Shown here: in pieces, positions 7,266 to 14,913 of the stretch
How the letters are laid out: every line of letters starts with the position of its first letter
How positions within the stretch are numbered: position 1 is the stretch's first letter
NCBI GenBank assembly: GCA_945867725.1
Contig: CAMBJI010000004.1
Location: 1-21,328 of the forward strand
Direction: 5' to 3'
Origin: Bordetella parapertussis
GTDB taxonomy: Bacteria > Pseudomonadota > Gammaproteobacteria > Burkholderiales > Burkholderiaceae_D
Length of the DNA: 21,328 nt
The notes under the pieces: model-generated
Databases searched by the model: none
What the model was told of the DNA's origin: nothing
The model's input: only the letters and a program-made list of their open reading frames with translations
Position numbers and translations under genes: made by a program

Positions 7266-8513
7266 ATGGAAAAAAAGTCTGTTCCACAGGGTCCACTTGC
7301 AGGTATCAAGGTACTTGAGTTGGGTACCTTGATCGCCGGTCCATTCTGCTCGCGCATGCTGGCTGAATTCGGTGCCGAAGTCATCAAGGTCGAATCACCT
7401 GATGGCGGTGATCCGATACGCCAGTGGCGTGTGCTCAAAGACGGTAACTCGCTGTGGTGGAGCGTTCAGAGCCGCAACAAGAAAAGCATCACACTCAATA
7501 TGAAAGATCCGCGCGCGCAGGACATCGCGCGCCAGCTCGCATTGGATGCCGATATCATCATCGAGAACTACCGCCCCGGCGTACTCGAGAAATGGAATCT
7601 CGGTTACGAACAGCTGCGCGCGATTAATCCCGCGATGATCATGGTGCGGCTATCCGGCTATGGGCAGACCGGTCCGATGCGTGATGCACCAGGTTTTGGT
7701 GCCATTGGTGAATCGATGGGTGGCATACGTTATGTGTCGGGTCACGCAGATCGCCCGCCGGTACGTATTGGTATTTCTATTGGTGACTCAATAGCCGCGC
7801 TGCACGGCGCTATCGGTGCGCTGATGGCGTTACGCCATCGGGATGTGACGGGTGGTCGTTGGAATGGAAAAACAGGTAAGGACTGCAAAGCGGGGCAGGG
7901 GCAGATGGTTGATGTGGCCTTGTATGAAGCGGTATTCAATATGATGGAATCGCTGGTACCGGAGTATGACCATGCCGGTGTCATTCGCGAACGGACCGGT
8001 GGTGCCTTGCCCGGCATCGTGCCTTCCAATACCTACACCACGGCCGATGGCGAAAACATCGTTGTTGCTGGCAATGGCGATGCGATTTTCAAGCGGCTCA
8101 TGCGTGCGATTGGGCGGGACGACATGGCCGATGACCCTGAACTCGCCCACAATGCCGGACGCGTCGTACGCGTTGCGGAGATTGATGGTGCGATCCAGTC
8201 TTGGTGCAGCCAGCAGCCGATTGATAGGGCGCTGGAAGTGCTCAAGGCAGCCGATGTGCCGGTGTCAAAAATCTACTCGGTACGCGACATGCTGCAAGAC
8301 CCGCAATTCCTCGCGCGTCAAATGTTCGAGCAGCATGCGTTCAGAGATGGTTCGCCGATCAAAATGCCGGCGGTCACCCCCAAAATGTCTGAAACACCGG
8401 GCGGCACGCGCTGGCTGGGGCCGGAGTTAGGTGAGCATAATCAGACGGTGCTTGAGTCGTTGGGCTACCTGCCTGATCAAATTGCTCAATTCCGCGCTGA
8501 TGGCGTGATCTGA
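7266..8513 (+). CDS. Family III CoA-transferase (CaiB/BaiF type)
   Basis: Transfers CoA between a CoA thioester and a free carboxylic acid through an aspartyl-CoA intermediate; cytosolic; substrate unknown. 415 residues, typical length. Family motifs: GPLAGIKVLELGTLIAGPF near the N-terminus, AEFGAEVIKVESPDGGD, NMKDPRAQDIARQLALDADIIIENYRPG, SGYGQTGP, and the probable catalytic Asp174 in ISIGDSIAALHG. Between the RHRDVTGG segment and GQGQMVDVALYE there is a basic stretch of about 13 residues (RWNGKTGKDCKA) longer than I would expect for the family. ATG at 7266, only 27 bases after recR, with a weak ribosome site, so it may ride on the dnaX-ybaB-recR transcript. Similar proteins act on succinate, citramalate, oxalate, carnitine or aromatic acids; I cannot choose. 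Confidence 0.9.
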   Translation: MEKKSVPQGPLAGIKVLELGTLIAGPFCSRMLAEFGAEVIKVESPDGGDPIRQWRVLKDGNSLWWSVQSRNKKSITLNMKDPRAQDIARQLALDADIIIENYRPGVLEKWNLGYEQLRAINPAMIMVRLSGYGQTGPMRDAPGFGAIGESMGGIRYVSGHADRPPVRIGISIGDSIAALHGAIGALMALRHRDVTGGRWNGKTGKDCKAGQGQMVDVALYEAVFNMMESLVPEYDHAGVIRERTGGALPGIVPSNTYTTADGENIVVAGNGDAIFKRLMRAIGRDDMADDPELAHNAGRVVRVAEIDGAIQSWCSQQPIDRALEVLKAADVPVSKIYSVRDMLQDPQFLARQMFEQHAFRDGSPIKMPAVTPKMSETPGGTRWLGPELGEHNQTVLESLGYLPDQIAQFRADGVI

Positions 8514-8535
8514 TTCCTGACTGGATATCCCGACC

Positions 8536-8622
8536 ATGAAACATGACTGGAAGAAATTTTTACTTGCGCTGGCCGTGTTTCTTCTGGGGTATTTCAGTTT
8601 CAACCCTTGGCCATTCGGCTGA
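8536..8622 (+). CDS. Candidate 28-residue single-span membrane peptide
   Basis: ATG at 8536 to TGA at 8620-8622, 22 bases after the CoA-transferase stop. The peptide opens with the basic MKHDWKKF, has a hydrophobic helix LLALAVFLLGYFSF, and ends in the aromatic/Pro-rich NPWPFG. This charge pattern (positive inside, short tail) is what small inner-membrane proteins look like. The upstream ribosome site is poor (GGAT about 10 bases before the ATG). I do not recognise a family. It could be a chance frame; conservation in relatives would settle it. Confidence 0.4.
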   Translation: MKHDWKKFLLALAVFLLGYFSFNPWPFG

Positions 8623-8826
8623 TCTATTGAAGTCAGCCAAGCTGACCAGACAGGCAAATAACGGAAATCGCCTCAACTTCCACTGATGCGGTGTGATACG
8701 TGCGCCTCTCATCGGATTTGGCAACACTGCCTACGCTGAACTAGTAACTTACCCACGCAAATTGATGCGCCACTGACAGGATCGCCTTATGCATCATTGA
8801 TGGAAGAATTTTCCACCGGAGGATGT
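8623..8826. other. Intergenic leader of the orphan gene
   Basis: About 200 bases without a supported gene. Only weak promoter-like pairs are visible (TTGATG at about 8762 and CCTTAT 17 bases later; TTGGCA at about 8719 and TAGTAA 18 bases later). No terminator hairpin for the upstream operon was found, so read-through from the CoA-transferase cannot be excluded. Confidence 0.4.
8818..8823 (+). promoter_or_regulatory. Ribosome binding site fixing the orphan gene start
   Basis: GGAGGA lies three bases before ATG 8827, a strong though close-set site. The frame is open back to a TTG (8797) and an ATG (8800), but neither has a suitable upstream site; this decides the start at 8827. Confidence 0.7.
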
Positions 8827-10818
8827 ATGGATGTTGTGCAAAAATTCATGGATTGGCTTGGCTACGATCGAGTCAATCAGCGTGATATGGACGATGGGCC
8901 AGTAAAAGTTATCTACGTAAAGCGCGGTGTCAATCAAATCAGCGATGAGGCTCGTCAGAATTCTTCTGTCCGGGAAGATGCCGCAGCCGCAGCCCGGTCT
9001 CACGTTGGACTGACTTTAGTTGAGCAGGCGATTCTGTGGATATTTGAAAGCATCAGATCGCTCTGGTCAAAACCTGCGGAGTCCACGACTGAAAATTCAA
9101 TAATCAATACTAATCTCCCGAGCGCAACAGAAATTGAAACGGAAGCTGAAAAAGAAGCCAAAAATCAGGCTAATAAAATTGCTGCAGCCAAAGAGGATTT
9201 TGAGAAAACGAAAAATTTCATAGGAAGTTTTTTGAGAAACAATGACTGGCCTAATGCGAACAATGTGTTTTCGGATGAGGTTCTAGATATCGCTAAAATT
9301 CATTGGAATAATTACGAAAATTTGCCAGATAAATCAATCACTACAGAAGACGATCGATCAGATTACGCGGCAGCTGCGTTTGTCCTCAGAAAGAACAGGC
9401 CTTCCTTTGAGCCTGAAAGAAAAGCGCTTGAATTTCCGTCGCCGCTTGTCACGGATAATCCGGTGATCGAGGAAGAGCAAATCAGCTTCGAAGATATTGT
9501 GCCGAAAATATCAAAAGGTGAAGAGCTTTTCCTACAGTTTTTTAAATTGTATGAAGATAGAGATTTTGTTGGCCTGGAGTCTCTGGGGTCACCTTTTTTT
9601 CAGCCGGAATCGCTTGAGTTTGCAAGAAAAATAATTGACGAAGATAATCTAACAAAAAAAACCTTCTCGACATCGCCCTCAGCGATTGAGGTGGCTGCGG
9701 CCAAGTATCTCAGGTCACGAAAAATATCACTGGAGGGCAGTGCTGAGGAGGCCCCAAGAAGGCAGGCAGAACGTGCCGAAGCTGAGCAGATAACAAAAGC
9801 AAAAGAGCAGTTGCAACCGGGTGAGTGGGAATTCAACGAGTTTGTTAATAAATTTATTGAGCGTAGAGACAACAAGGAGCGATTCATTCTTGAGAAAAAC
9901 GGAAAGTATCTGACGAATGTCGAACTGCTGGGCTTCGCCGCGATGGTCAAGTTTAATGACTCTATAACGCCGGATCAAAAGGAGGCGGCAGAGTATCTGA
10001 GTAAATGGAGTCTCAATAGGGATGCTGCGGCTGAGGCAGCCCGTAAAAAAGATGGATTTTCGTCGCCTCCGGAGCCGGCTGCGCCGCCGCCGCGACAAAC
10101 AGCCGCTGCGCCCAAGGTCGAGCCAGTTCCGGTGGCGCCCGAGCAATTAGCTATTATCCGACTGGTTAATGCCGATGGCAGGCACCAGGAGCAACTTCGT
10201 ACATTTATTGGTTTAAGCAGCTCGATAATGCAATCTGGCCTGGCTGCGTTGGCTCGGATTTGGCAGTCAGACGGTTCTTCGTCAAGCAAACACCCTAGCC
10301 CTGTGCAACCCCAAATGCGGACGGTAACCGCAGATGATGAGTCATACACCGACCTTGAAGAAATCGATAATGCGATTAAGCTGATTACAGCGCTGGCCAA
10401 TATGAAAACCAGCCATAGTTTTGATCTTTCTGATGATGTCAAAGAAATAAAAGTCAACAATAAATCAATTATTCAAAATCTGACGCGCCAACGATCACAG
10501 ATCATCGGAAGCAGAAATATTTCGGATATGGCTGATCTGGCTGCGAATCAGATTGTTACAGGTCAGCGTCGATTTGAAGACTTTCAGCGTGCTTACATTA
10601 ACTCAAGCAAGCGGGGACTTCTCGGTGAGCTTAAATTTAGAGATATCTATTTTTCTGATGAATGTATGTCTTATGCGAGCTATACGCACAAGAAATTTTC
10701 TGCTGACGTAAAGTTGGTCGGAGCGGATCCGGACGCCCTTATGGCTGCCGAGTATCTGCTGAAAAAATACAATCAGTTCAAATTGTTGTCGAGTGCAGAA
10801 AATACGGCTACTGCATGA
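8827..10818 (+). CDS. Uncharacterised 663-residue protein with four diverged helical repeats
   Basis: I do not recognise this protein. Numbered from ATG 8827: an N-terminal region (1-60) carrying MDVVQKFMDWLGYD; an amphipathic or weakly hydrophobic helix about 62-81 (LTLVEQAILWIFESIRSLW); Glu/Lys/Ala-rich helical linkers; and four similar units at about 121-197, 229-305, 328-400 and 577-653. Each unit opens with an aromatic pair (F-x-x-F or similar), has a mid-unit Leu-x-x-x-Ala/Phe helix, and closes with A-A-x-Y-L or A-A-x-V-L plus basic residues. Units 3 and 4 are separated by a Pro/Ala-rich linker (about 414-440) and a 120-residue region. No clear signal peptide, strong membrane span or catalytic motif. 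Several stretches are far AT-richer than the neighbours, suggesting recent acquisition or relaxed composition. Stops 10 bases before the convergent tal stop, with no terminator between. Confidence 0.8.
   Translation: MDVVQKFMDWLGYDRVNQRDMDDGPVKVIYVKRGVNQISDEARQNSSVREDAAAAARSHVGLTLVEQAILWIFESIRSLWSKPAESTTENSIINTNLPSATEIETEAEKEAKNQANKIAAAKEDFEKTKNFIGSFLRNNDWPNANNVFSDEVLDIAKIHWNNYENLPDKSITTEDDRSDYAAAAFVLRKNRPSFEPERKALEFPSPLVTDNPVIEEEQISFEDIVPKISKGEELFLQFFKLYEDRDFVGLESLGSPFFQPESLEFARKIIDEDNLTKKTFSTSPSAIEVAAAKYLRSRKISLEGSAEEAPRRQAERAEAEQITKAKEQLQPGEWEFNEFVNKFIERRDNKERFILEKNGKYLTNVELLGFAAMVKFNDSITPDQKEAAEYLSKWSLNRDAAAEAARKKDGFSSPPEPAAPPPRQTAAAPKVEPVPVAPEQLAIIRLVNADGRHQEQLRTFIGLSSSIMQSGLAALARIWQSDGSSSSKHPSPVQPQMRTVTADDESYTDLEEIDNAIKLITALANMKTSHSFDLSDDVKEIKVNNKSIIQNLTRQRSQIIGSRNISDMADLAANQIVTGQRRFEDFQRAYINSSKRGLLGELKFRDIYFSDECMSYASYTHKKFSADVKLVGADPDALMAAEYLLKKYNQFKLLSSAENTATA
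9187..9417 (+). repeat. Orphan protein repeat unit 1
   Basis: First copy of the ~75-residue module (protein residues about 121-197). It opens AAKEDFEKTKNFIGSF, contains SDEVLDIAKIHW in the middle and ends SDYAAAAFVLRKNR. It is the most diverged at the front (F-x-x-x-F spacing). Confidence 0.5.
9511..9741 (+). repeat. Orphan protein repeat unit 2
   Basis: Second copy (residues about 229-305): GEELFLQFFKLYEDRD, then PESLEFARKIIDED, ending EVAAAKYLRSRK. Shares F-x-x-F-x-x-x-Y and the AA-x-YL close with unit 4 at nearly the same spacing (55 against 57 residues). Confidence 0.55.
9808..10026 (+). repeat. Orphan protein repeat unit 3
   Basis: Third copy (residues about 328-400): GEWEFNEFVNKFIERRD, then NVELLGFAAMVKF, ending KEAAEYLSKWSLN. 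Preceded by a charged helix AERAEAEQITKAKEQLQ. Confidence 0.55.
10555..10785 (+). repeat. Orphan protein repeat unit 4
   Basis: Fourth, C-terminal copy (residues about 577-653): GQRRFEDFQRAYINS, then SDECMSYASYTHKKF, ending DALMAAEYLLKKYNQF. Separated from unit 3 by about 175 residues. Confidence 0.55.
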
Positions 10819-10828
10819 GGTATCTGGT

Positions 10829-11764
10829 TCAGGCCGTGGTTTCAATCAGGTTTTCCAGCTTGATCGCATCCGCACAAAACAGCCGAATACCCTCTGCCAG
10901 CTTTTCAGTCGCCATCGCATCGTCATTCAGGGCGAAGCGAAAACCTTTCTCATCAAAACTCAGCCGCTTGATATCCGATTGGGTGGCTTTGTCTGGGGAG
11001 AGCCGACGTTCCACCGGCCCATCAGTATCGGCCAGTTGCTGCAATAATTCCGGACTGATCGTTAGTAAATCACAACCGGCCAGCGCCAGGATCTGCCCGG
11101 TGTTACGAAAGCTCGCACCCATGATTTCGGTCGCGTAGCCGAACTTTTTGTAATACGCATAGATGTTGGCCACCGATTGCACACCGGGGTCGTTGTCGCC
11201 GGTGTAGTTCTCGCCCGTCGATTTTTTATACCAATCATAAATTCGCCCCACAAACGGCGAAATCAGTTTCGCACCCGCATCAGCGGCAGCCACTGCCTGC
11301 GGCAGTGAAAACAGCAGCGTCATGTTGCAGTGAATGCCTTCCTTCTCCAGTACTTGCGCCGCGCGTATGCCCTCCCAGGTCGATGCGATCTTGATCAGTA
11401 CGCGCTCGCGTGAGATGCCGGCTGCTTCGTATAGCGCAATCAGGTGGCGGCCTTTGGCAATCGTGGCTTCGGTATCAAAGGACAGTCGTGCATCGGTTTC
11501 GGTGGATACGCGTCCCGGTATCAGCGCTAGAATTTTCAATCCGAACGCGATCAGCAGGTGGTCCACCATCTCGTCGGTAGATTTTCCCTTGTGCTTTTGA
11601 AGGGTTTCGGCCAGCAGAGGCTGATAAGCGGGCTTTTGTACGGCCTTGAGTATCAGCGAGGGATTGGTGGTTGCATCACGTGGGGTGAAGGCCTCGATGG
11701 ATTGAAAATCACCGGTATCAGCGACGACGGTGGTGTATTGCTTTAACTGCTCGAGCTGGTTCAT
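10829..11764 (-). CDS. tal: Transaldolase
   Basis: Transfers dihydroxyacetone between sedoheptulose-7-P and glyceraldehyde-3-P, giving erythrose-4-P and fructose-6-P in the non-oxidative pentose phosphate pathway; cytosolic. 311 residues from the ATG at 11764 ([19 protein letters not shown]), which matches the family N-terminus; an upstream TTG would add eight residues without support. Schiff-base Lys125 in [13 protein letters not shown]; Asp16 in VADTGD and Glu99 in SFDTEA complete the catalytic set; [12 protein letters not shown] and MGASFRN are classic transaldolase signatures. It is 62 bases downstream of pgi on the same strand with no terminator visible, so a pgi-tal operon is likely, although a TATAAA also lies 15 bases before the ATG. 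Convergent with the orphan gene. Confidence 0.96.
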   Translation of the reverse strand: MNQLEQLKQYTTVVADTGDFQSIEAFTPRDATTNPSLILKAVQKPAYQPLLAETLQKHKGKSTDEMVDHLLIAFGLKILALIPGRVSTETDARLSFDTEATIAKGRHLIALYEAAGISRERVLIKIASTWEGIRAAQVLEKEGIHCNMTLLFSLPQAVAAADAGAKLISPFVGRIYDWYKKSTGENYTGDNDPGVQSVANIYAYYKKFGYATEIMGASFRNTGQILALAGCDLLTISPELLQQLADTDGPVERRLSPDKATQSDIKRLSFDEKGFRFALNDDAMATEKLAEGIRLFCADAIKLENLIETTA

Positions 11765-11779
11765 GGCGGTCAGTATGGT

Positions 11780-11785
11780 TTTATA
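11780..11785 (-). promoter_or_regulatory. Possible -10 element before tal
   Basis: TATAAA on the minus strand, 15 bases before the tal ATG, without a convincing -35. If real, it would give tal its own transcript with a very short leader, in addition to read-through from pgi. Confidence 0.25.
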
Positions 11786-11826
11786 CAAAAAATAAGAGGA
11801 TGTTGAGGCTTATGTTCGCGAGCAGA

Positions 11827-13467
11827 TTATGACTTGAGCGCGTTCTGGATGCGCTTGATCAGACTTGCGGTGGAGCTGTCATGGCTTGTAATGGGTGCGG
11901 CATCATTGAGCTCGTCAAGAATTCGGTGAGCGAGGGTCTTGCCCAACTCGACACCCCATTGGTCAAAGCTGTTGATATTCCACAGTACGCTTTGCACAAA
12001 GGTTTTATGTTCGTATAGCGCAATTAGCGCGCCCAATGCGGCCGGATCCAGCGCCGGTAACACCAACATATTGCTTGGGCGGTTGCCTGTAAAAACCCGA
12101 TGCGGTGGCAGCGTGGCATCGCTACCATTACCGCTACTGCTACCGCTACCGCTGCCGCACATCAGGGCTTCTGCCTGCGCCACTGCATTTGCCAGCAGCG
12201 CCTTGTGTTGATCTTTATAGGGATGTGCGGGTGTCAGCGCAATGATGAAATCGACGGGAATCAAATCTGTGCCCTGATGCAGCAACTGAAAATAAGCATG
12301 CTGTCCATTAGTGCCCACGCTTCCCCATGTGACTGGCGCCGTCGGCATAGCAACAGGTTTGCCATCGCGGGTGACCTGCTTGCCGTTACTCTCCATTTCC
12401 AGTTGCTGCAGGTAGGCAGGAAAGAGATGTAAGTCCTGATGATAGGGTGCGATCAGTTGCGAGGTAGTGCCAAAAAACTGGCGATACCAAAAACCTGTGA
12501 GCGCTAATACGACTGGCATATTGGCACCCAGCGGCGCCGTACGGAAATGTTCATCCATGCGATGCGCACCGGCCAGAAATTCTCTGAAGGCCTCGATACC
12601 AATCGCAATTAGCAGCGGCAGACCGATCGCCGACCAGATGGAGTAGCGTCCGCCGACCCAGTCCCAGAAGGGGAACATGTTGACCGGATCAATACCAAAT
12701 TCGCGTACGGCATCTGTATTGGTGGAGACGGCAACGAAATGCTTAGCCAGATCATCAGGTTGTGCGTGTTGCAGCAGCCAGGTGCGTGCGGTCGCGGCAT
12801 TGTGCATGGTCTCCATGGTGGTGAATGTTTTGGAGGCGACGATGAACAGCGTGGTCTGCGGATTCAGCGCCGACAGCATCGCATCGGCGGCATGTCCATC
12901 GACATTGGACAAAAAATGCAAGCGCAGATCGGGGTATGCATAGGGGCGTAACGCAGCGCAGGCCATTGCCGGCCCCAGATCTGAGCCGCCAATCCCGATG
13001 TTGACGATATCCGTGATGCGCTGACCGCTGTAGCCCTTCCAGCTGCCATCGCGGATTTTTTCTGCGAAGAAAGACATGCGCGACAGTACCGCCTGAATGT
13101 CGGCGGTGATGTCTTGGCCATCGAAAAGAAAACTGGTGTTCGGTGGTTGCCGCAAGCACGTATGTAGCGCGGCGCGGTGTTCGGTGGTGTTGATGCGTTC
13201 GCCAGCCAGCATGGCATCCCGCAGGGTTTCAACCCCGCGCTCTCGGGCAAAATCGGCGAGCAGATTCAGGGTGTCATGACGCAGATGATTTTTCGAAAAA
13301 TCAAGTAAGAGTCCCGCGGCTTCAATCGAAAATACCTGAGCACGCCCGGCGTCTTGTTTGAACAAATCACCCAAAGCCCATGAGCGAGCCTCGGTCGCAT
13401 GCTGCGTCAGCGCGGACAAGGCGGGTGAGTTGCTCTCTGGAAGCGTGCGAGTGGGTGTGGACTTCAC
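11827..13467 (-). CDS. pgi: Glucose-6-phosphate isomerase
   Basis: Interconverts glucose-6-P and fructose-6-P; cytosolic. Start chosen at GTG 13467 (VKSTPTRTLPES), giving 546 residues against 549 in E. coli; the frame stays open to 13689 but the extra 74 residues have no counterpart in the family. Active site intact: NIGIGGSDLGP at about 156-166, SKTFTT at 212-217, Glu359 in MESNGK, His390 in GTNGQHA, Lys510 in DQWGVELGK. Between the HKALLANAVAQAEAL helix and FTGNRPSN the usual surface loop is replaced by a Gly/Ser-rich stretch (438-450) coded by a hexanucleotide-like repeat. The Shine-Dalgarno site before GTG is weak (GAAAG). First gene of the presumed pgi-tal operon and divergent from the LuxR-type regulator. 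Confidence 0.95.
   Translation of the reverse strand: MKSTPTRTLPESNSPALSALTQHATEARSWALGDLFKQDAGRAQVFSIEAAGLLLDFSKNHLRHDTLNLLADFARERGVETLRDAMLAGERINTTEHRAALHTCLRQPPNTSFLFDGQDITADIQAVLSRMSFFAEKIRDGSWKGYSGQRITDIVNIGIGGSDLGPAMACAALRPYAYPDLRLHFLSNVDGHAADAMLSALNPQTTLFIVASKTFTTMETMHNAATARTWLLQHAQPDDLAKHFVAVSTNTDAVREFGIDPVNMFPFWDWVGGRYSIWSAIGLPLLIAIGIEAFREFLAGAHRMDEHFRTAPLGANMPVVLALTGFWYRQFFGTTSQLIAPYHQDLHLFPAYLQQLEMESNGKQVTRDGKPVAMPTAPVTWGSVGTNGQHAYFQLLHQGTDLIPVDFIIALTPAHPYKDQHKALLANAVAQAEALMCGSGSGSSSGNGSDATLPPHRVFTGNRPSNMLVLPALDPAALGALIALYEHKTFVQSVLWNINSFDQWGVELGKTLAHRILDELNDAAPITSHDSSTASLIKRIQNALKS
12118..12156 (-). repeat. Gly/Ser-coding simple repeat inside pgi
   Basis: Variants of a 6-base unit (GCTACC, GCTGCC on the plus strand) code for GSGSGSSSGNGS on the minus strand. 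It sits in a surface loop of the isomerase, so copy number may vary between strains without loss of activity. Confidence 0.7.
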
Positions 13468-13670
13468 GTGACGATCTTTCGGGGGTCGGGAGTGTTGGTC
13501 AAGCAAGGCTAATGCAACAGTAAAAGGGCGCAATCGCGCGTTCGTCGAGATGATACCTGCACCACCCCCCCAAGTAGCTTGGGGCGGGTACGCCAATTTC
13601 ATAATTTTTGATGCTGCGCCGTCTTGATGGCTCGTAATGCGCTGCAGTTCCCTCTGGGCAAATATCTTTA

Positions 13671-13699
13671 ATTGTCCGATTAACAACAACTTTGTTCAA
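13671..13699 (-). promoter_or_regulatory. Candidate pgi promoter
   Basis: On the minus strand TTGAAC (13699-13694) and GACAAT (13676-13671) are exactly 17 bases apart, each four of six against consensus. A start near 13663 would give a leader of almost 200 bases before the GTG. Confidence 0.3.
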
Positions 13700-13796
13700 A
13701 AATGCAGCTTTTTTGTTGCAAATTCAATAAAATAAGTTGTCTCTTTAGTAATGTCGTGCGCTATCCGAACAAAAATCCCCACAACAACGGACACGT

Positions 13797-13802
13797 AGGA
13801 GG
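13797..13802 (+). promoter_or_regulatory. Ribosome binding site fixing a TTG start
   Basis: A full AGGAGG lies five bases before TTG 13808. This is the strongest such site in the window and justifies the non-ATG start of the regulator. Confidence 0.85.
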
Positions 13803-13807
13803 TTCTC

Positions 13808-14821
13808 TTGCAAGTATTTTCAAGCACGGTCAGAGACTTGTACGCCCTCGCGGAGTACGCGGCGCCCGATCAATTTCTCAATCAGGCGATTGGTTTATTA
13901 CAGACATGGATACGTTTTGATGGTGCGATCTTCGGCACCGGCGGGAACGCGCGCAAAACAGCTGCGAAGGGCTTATTGACGGCGGATAGCTCGGCGGCTG
14001 TCATCGAGCCACAAGCTGCGAGAGGGCAAGCATCGCTTCGCGACGATCCGGTCGCCAAGGGATTTCGCAACGCGCCCTTGGCGCCGTCGCGGGGTGGCAT
14101 CCGGGAACTGTACCGCAAGAGCCGGCATGGCAAACGTGCCAAAGCGAAAGGGCGAGAGTTAACTGGCGTGCGAACCATGGCCGAAGAACTGGGGCTGTGT
14201 CATCTCATCGTCCACGGGGATGACCCGGAAAAGGTCAGCCCAGCTCGCTGGATTGTTCTGTATCGCAAGCACGATGTACGTTTTGCCGAAAGTGATGCTG
14301 CTTGCCTTCATGGTTTGTGGACGCATTTTTCTCGTGCGCTGGTGATCAATCAGGCACGCGCTATTGAACGCAATACGGGCAAAAGCAGTAATGACCGTGG
14401 CATGGCCTCGGGTCTGATCACCGCTGAAGGGGCGGTGGAAATCGCCGATCCGCGGTTTTTCAGTTTGCTGGAGCGGGAGTGGCCCGAACTGGAACCCGAG
14501 ACGATACCGGACGAGGTAATGGAGCTCCTGTTGACTGGTAAACCCTATCGCGGCACGCAAATCGAAATCACGCTGGTCAGACAACAGGGGGGGCACTTGT
14601 GCCGTATCCGCCCAGTGAATGCGATGGAAATCCTGACACCGCGTGAGTTTGTCGTGGCTCGGCGCTTTGCTTCCGGCATGAGTCACAAGCAGATTGCACG
14701 GGAGTTAGGTGTATCGCATCACACCGTGCGCAATCAGCTCGCCCATTTGTATCGCAAGCTTAATTTGCATGACAAGGCCTCGCTGGCGCAGTATCTGGTT
14801 GCGAATGCAGCACCAGCTTGA
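13808..14821 (+). CDS. LuxR-type transcriptional regulator
   Basis: Probable DNA-binding transcription factor. 337 residues from TTG 13808, chosen for the AGGAGG ahead of it. C-terminal LuxR/FixJ helix-turn-helix at about 275-332: LTPREFVVARRFASGMSHKQ, then IARELGVSHHTVRNQLAHLY and RKLNLHDKASLAQYL. The N-terminal ~185 residues look GAF-like (single-domain sensor), with a basic patch about 102-117 (YRKSRHGKRAKAKGRE); residues about 198-270 may be a small PAS-like unit (GLITAEGAVEIADPRFFSLL). There is no aspartate-receiver domain, and no LuxI-type synthase nearby, so a quorum-sensing role is not supported. It is divergent from pgi and precedes rpiA, so control of sugar-phosphate genes is a reasonable guess. 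The ligand is unknown. Confidence 0.85.
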   Translation: MQVFSSTVRDLYALAEYAAPDQFLNQAIGLLQTWIRFDGAIFGTGGNARKTAAKGLLTADSSAAVIEPQAARGQASLRDDPVAKGFRNAPLAPSRGGIRELYRKSRHGKRAKAKGRELTGVRTMAEELGLCHLIVHGDDPEKVSPARWIVLYRKHDVRFAESDAACLHGLWTHFSRALVINQARAIERNTGKSSNDRGMASGLITAEGAVEIADPRFFSLLEREWPELEPETIPDEVMELLLTGKPYRGTQIEITLVRQQGGHLCRIRPVNAMEILTPREFVVARRFASGMSHKQIARELGVSHHTVRNQLAHLYRKLNLHDKASLAQYLVANAAPA

Positions 14822-14889
14822 GTCGTGAAATTGCTGATTGGTTGAATTCATCCTGATTCAGCCGGTAGTACTGGTGCATCCGATAAAAT

Positions 14890-14913
14890 ATCGCCTTCGA
14901 ATACTGAGGCGAT
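14890..14913 (+). promoter_or_regulatory. Possible hairpin over the rpiA ribosome site
   Basis: ATCGCC (14890-14895) is perfectly complementary to GGCGAT (14908-14913) with a 12-base loop. The right arm overlaps the GAGG at 14906-14909 and ends five bases before the rpiA ATG. If it folds in the mRNA it would mask ribosome entry. CGATA-AAA-TATCG (14881-14893) overlaps its left arm. The pairing is short and could be chance. Confidence 0.3.

Larger units (their letters stand above)
13468..13807. other. Divergent intergenic region pgi / LuxR-type gene
   Basis: 340 bases between the pgi GTG and the regulator TTG. The left two-thirds form a possible pgi leader; the middle (about 13680-13740) is AT-rich with repeated GTTG and TTTTTT tracts, a likely control region for both genes. 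No small ORF or RNA gene was recognised. Confidence 0.5.

Noticed and set aside
12755..13159. Open frames inside pgi in other frames, Arg/His-rich
   Set aside because: Shadows of pgi with biased composition.
13468..13689. 74-residue N-terminal extension of pgi
   Set aside because: It has no counterpart in glucose-6-phosphate isomerases, and the GTG at 13467 gives the normal length.
14159..14686. 175-residue frame antisense to the LuxR-type gene
   Set aside because: No ribosome site and no recognisable domain; it is opposite a clear coding frame.
13808..14821. Quorum-sensing receptor role for the LuxR-type protein
   Set aside because: No LuxI-type synthase nearby and I do not see the autoinducer-binding residues; only the DNA-binding end is LuxR-like.
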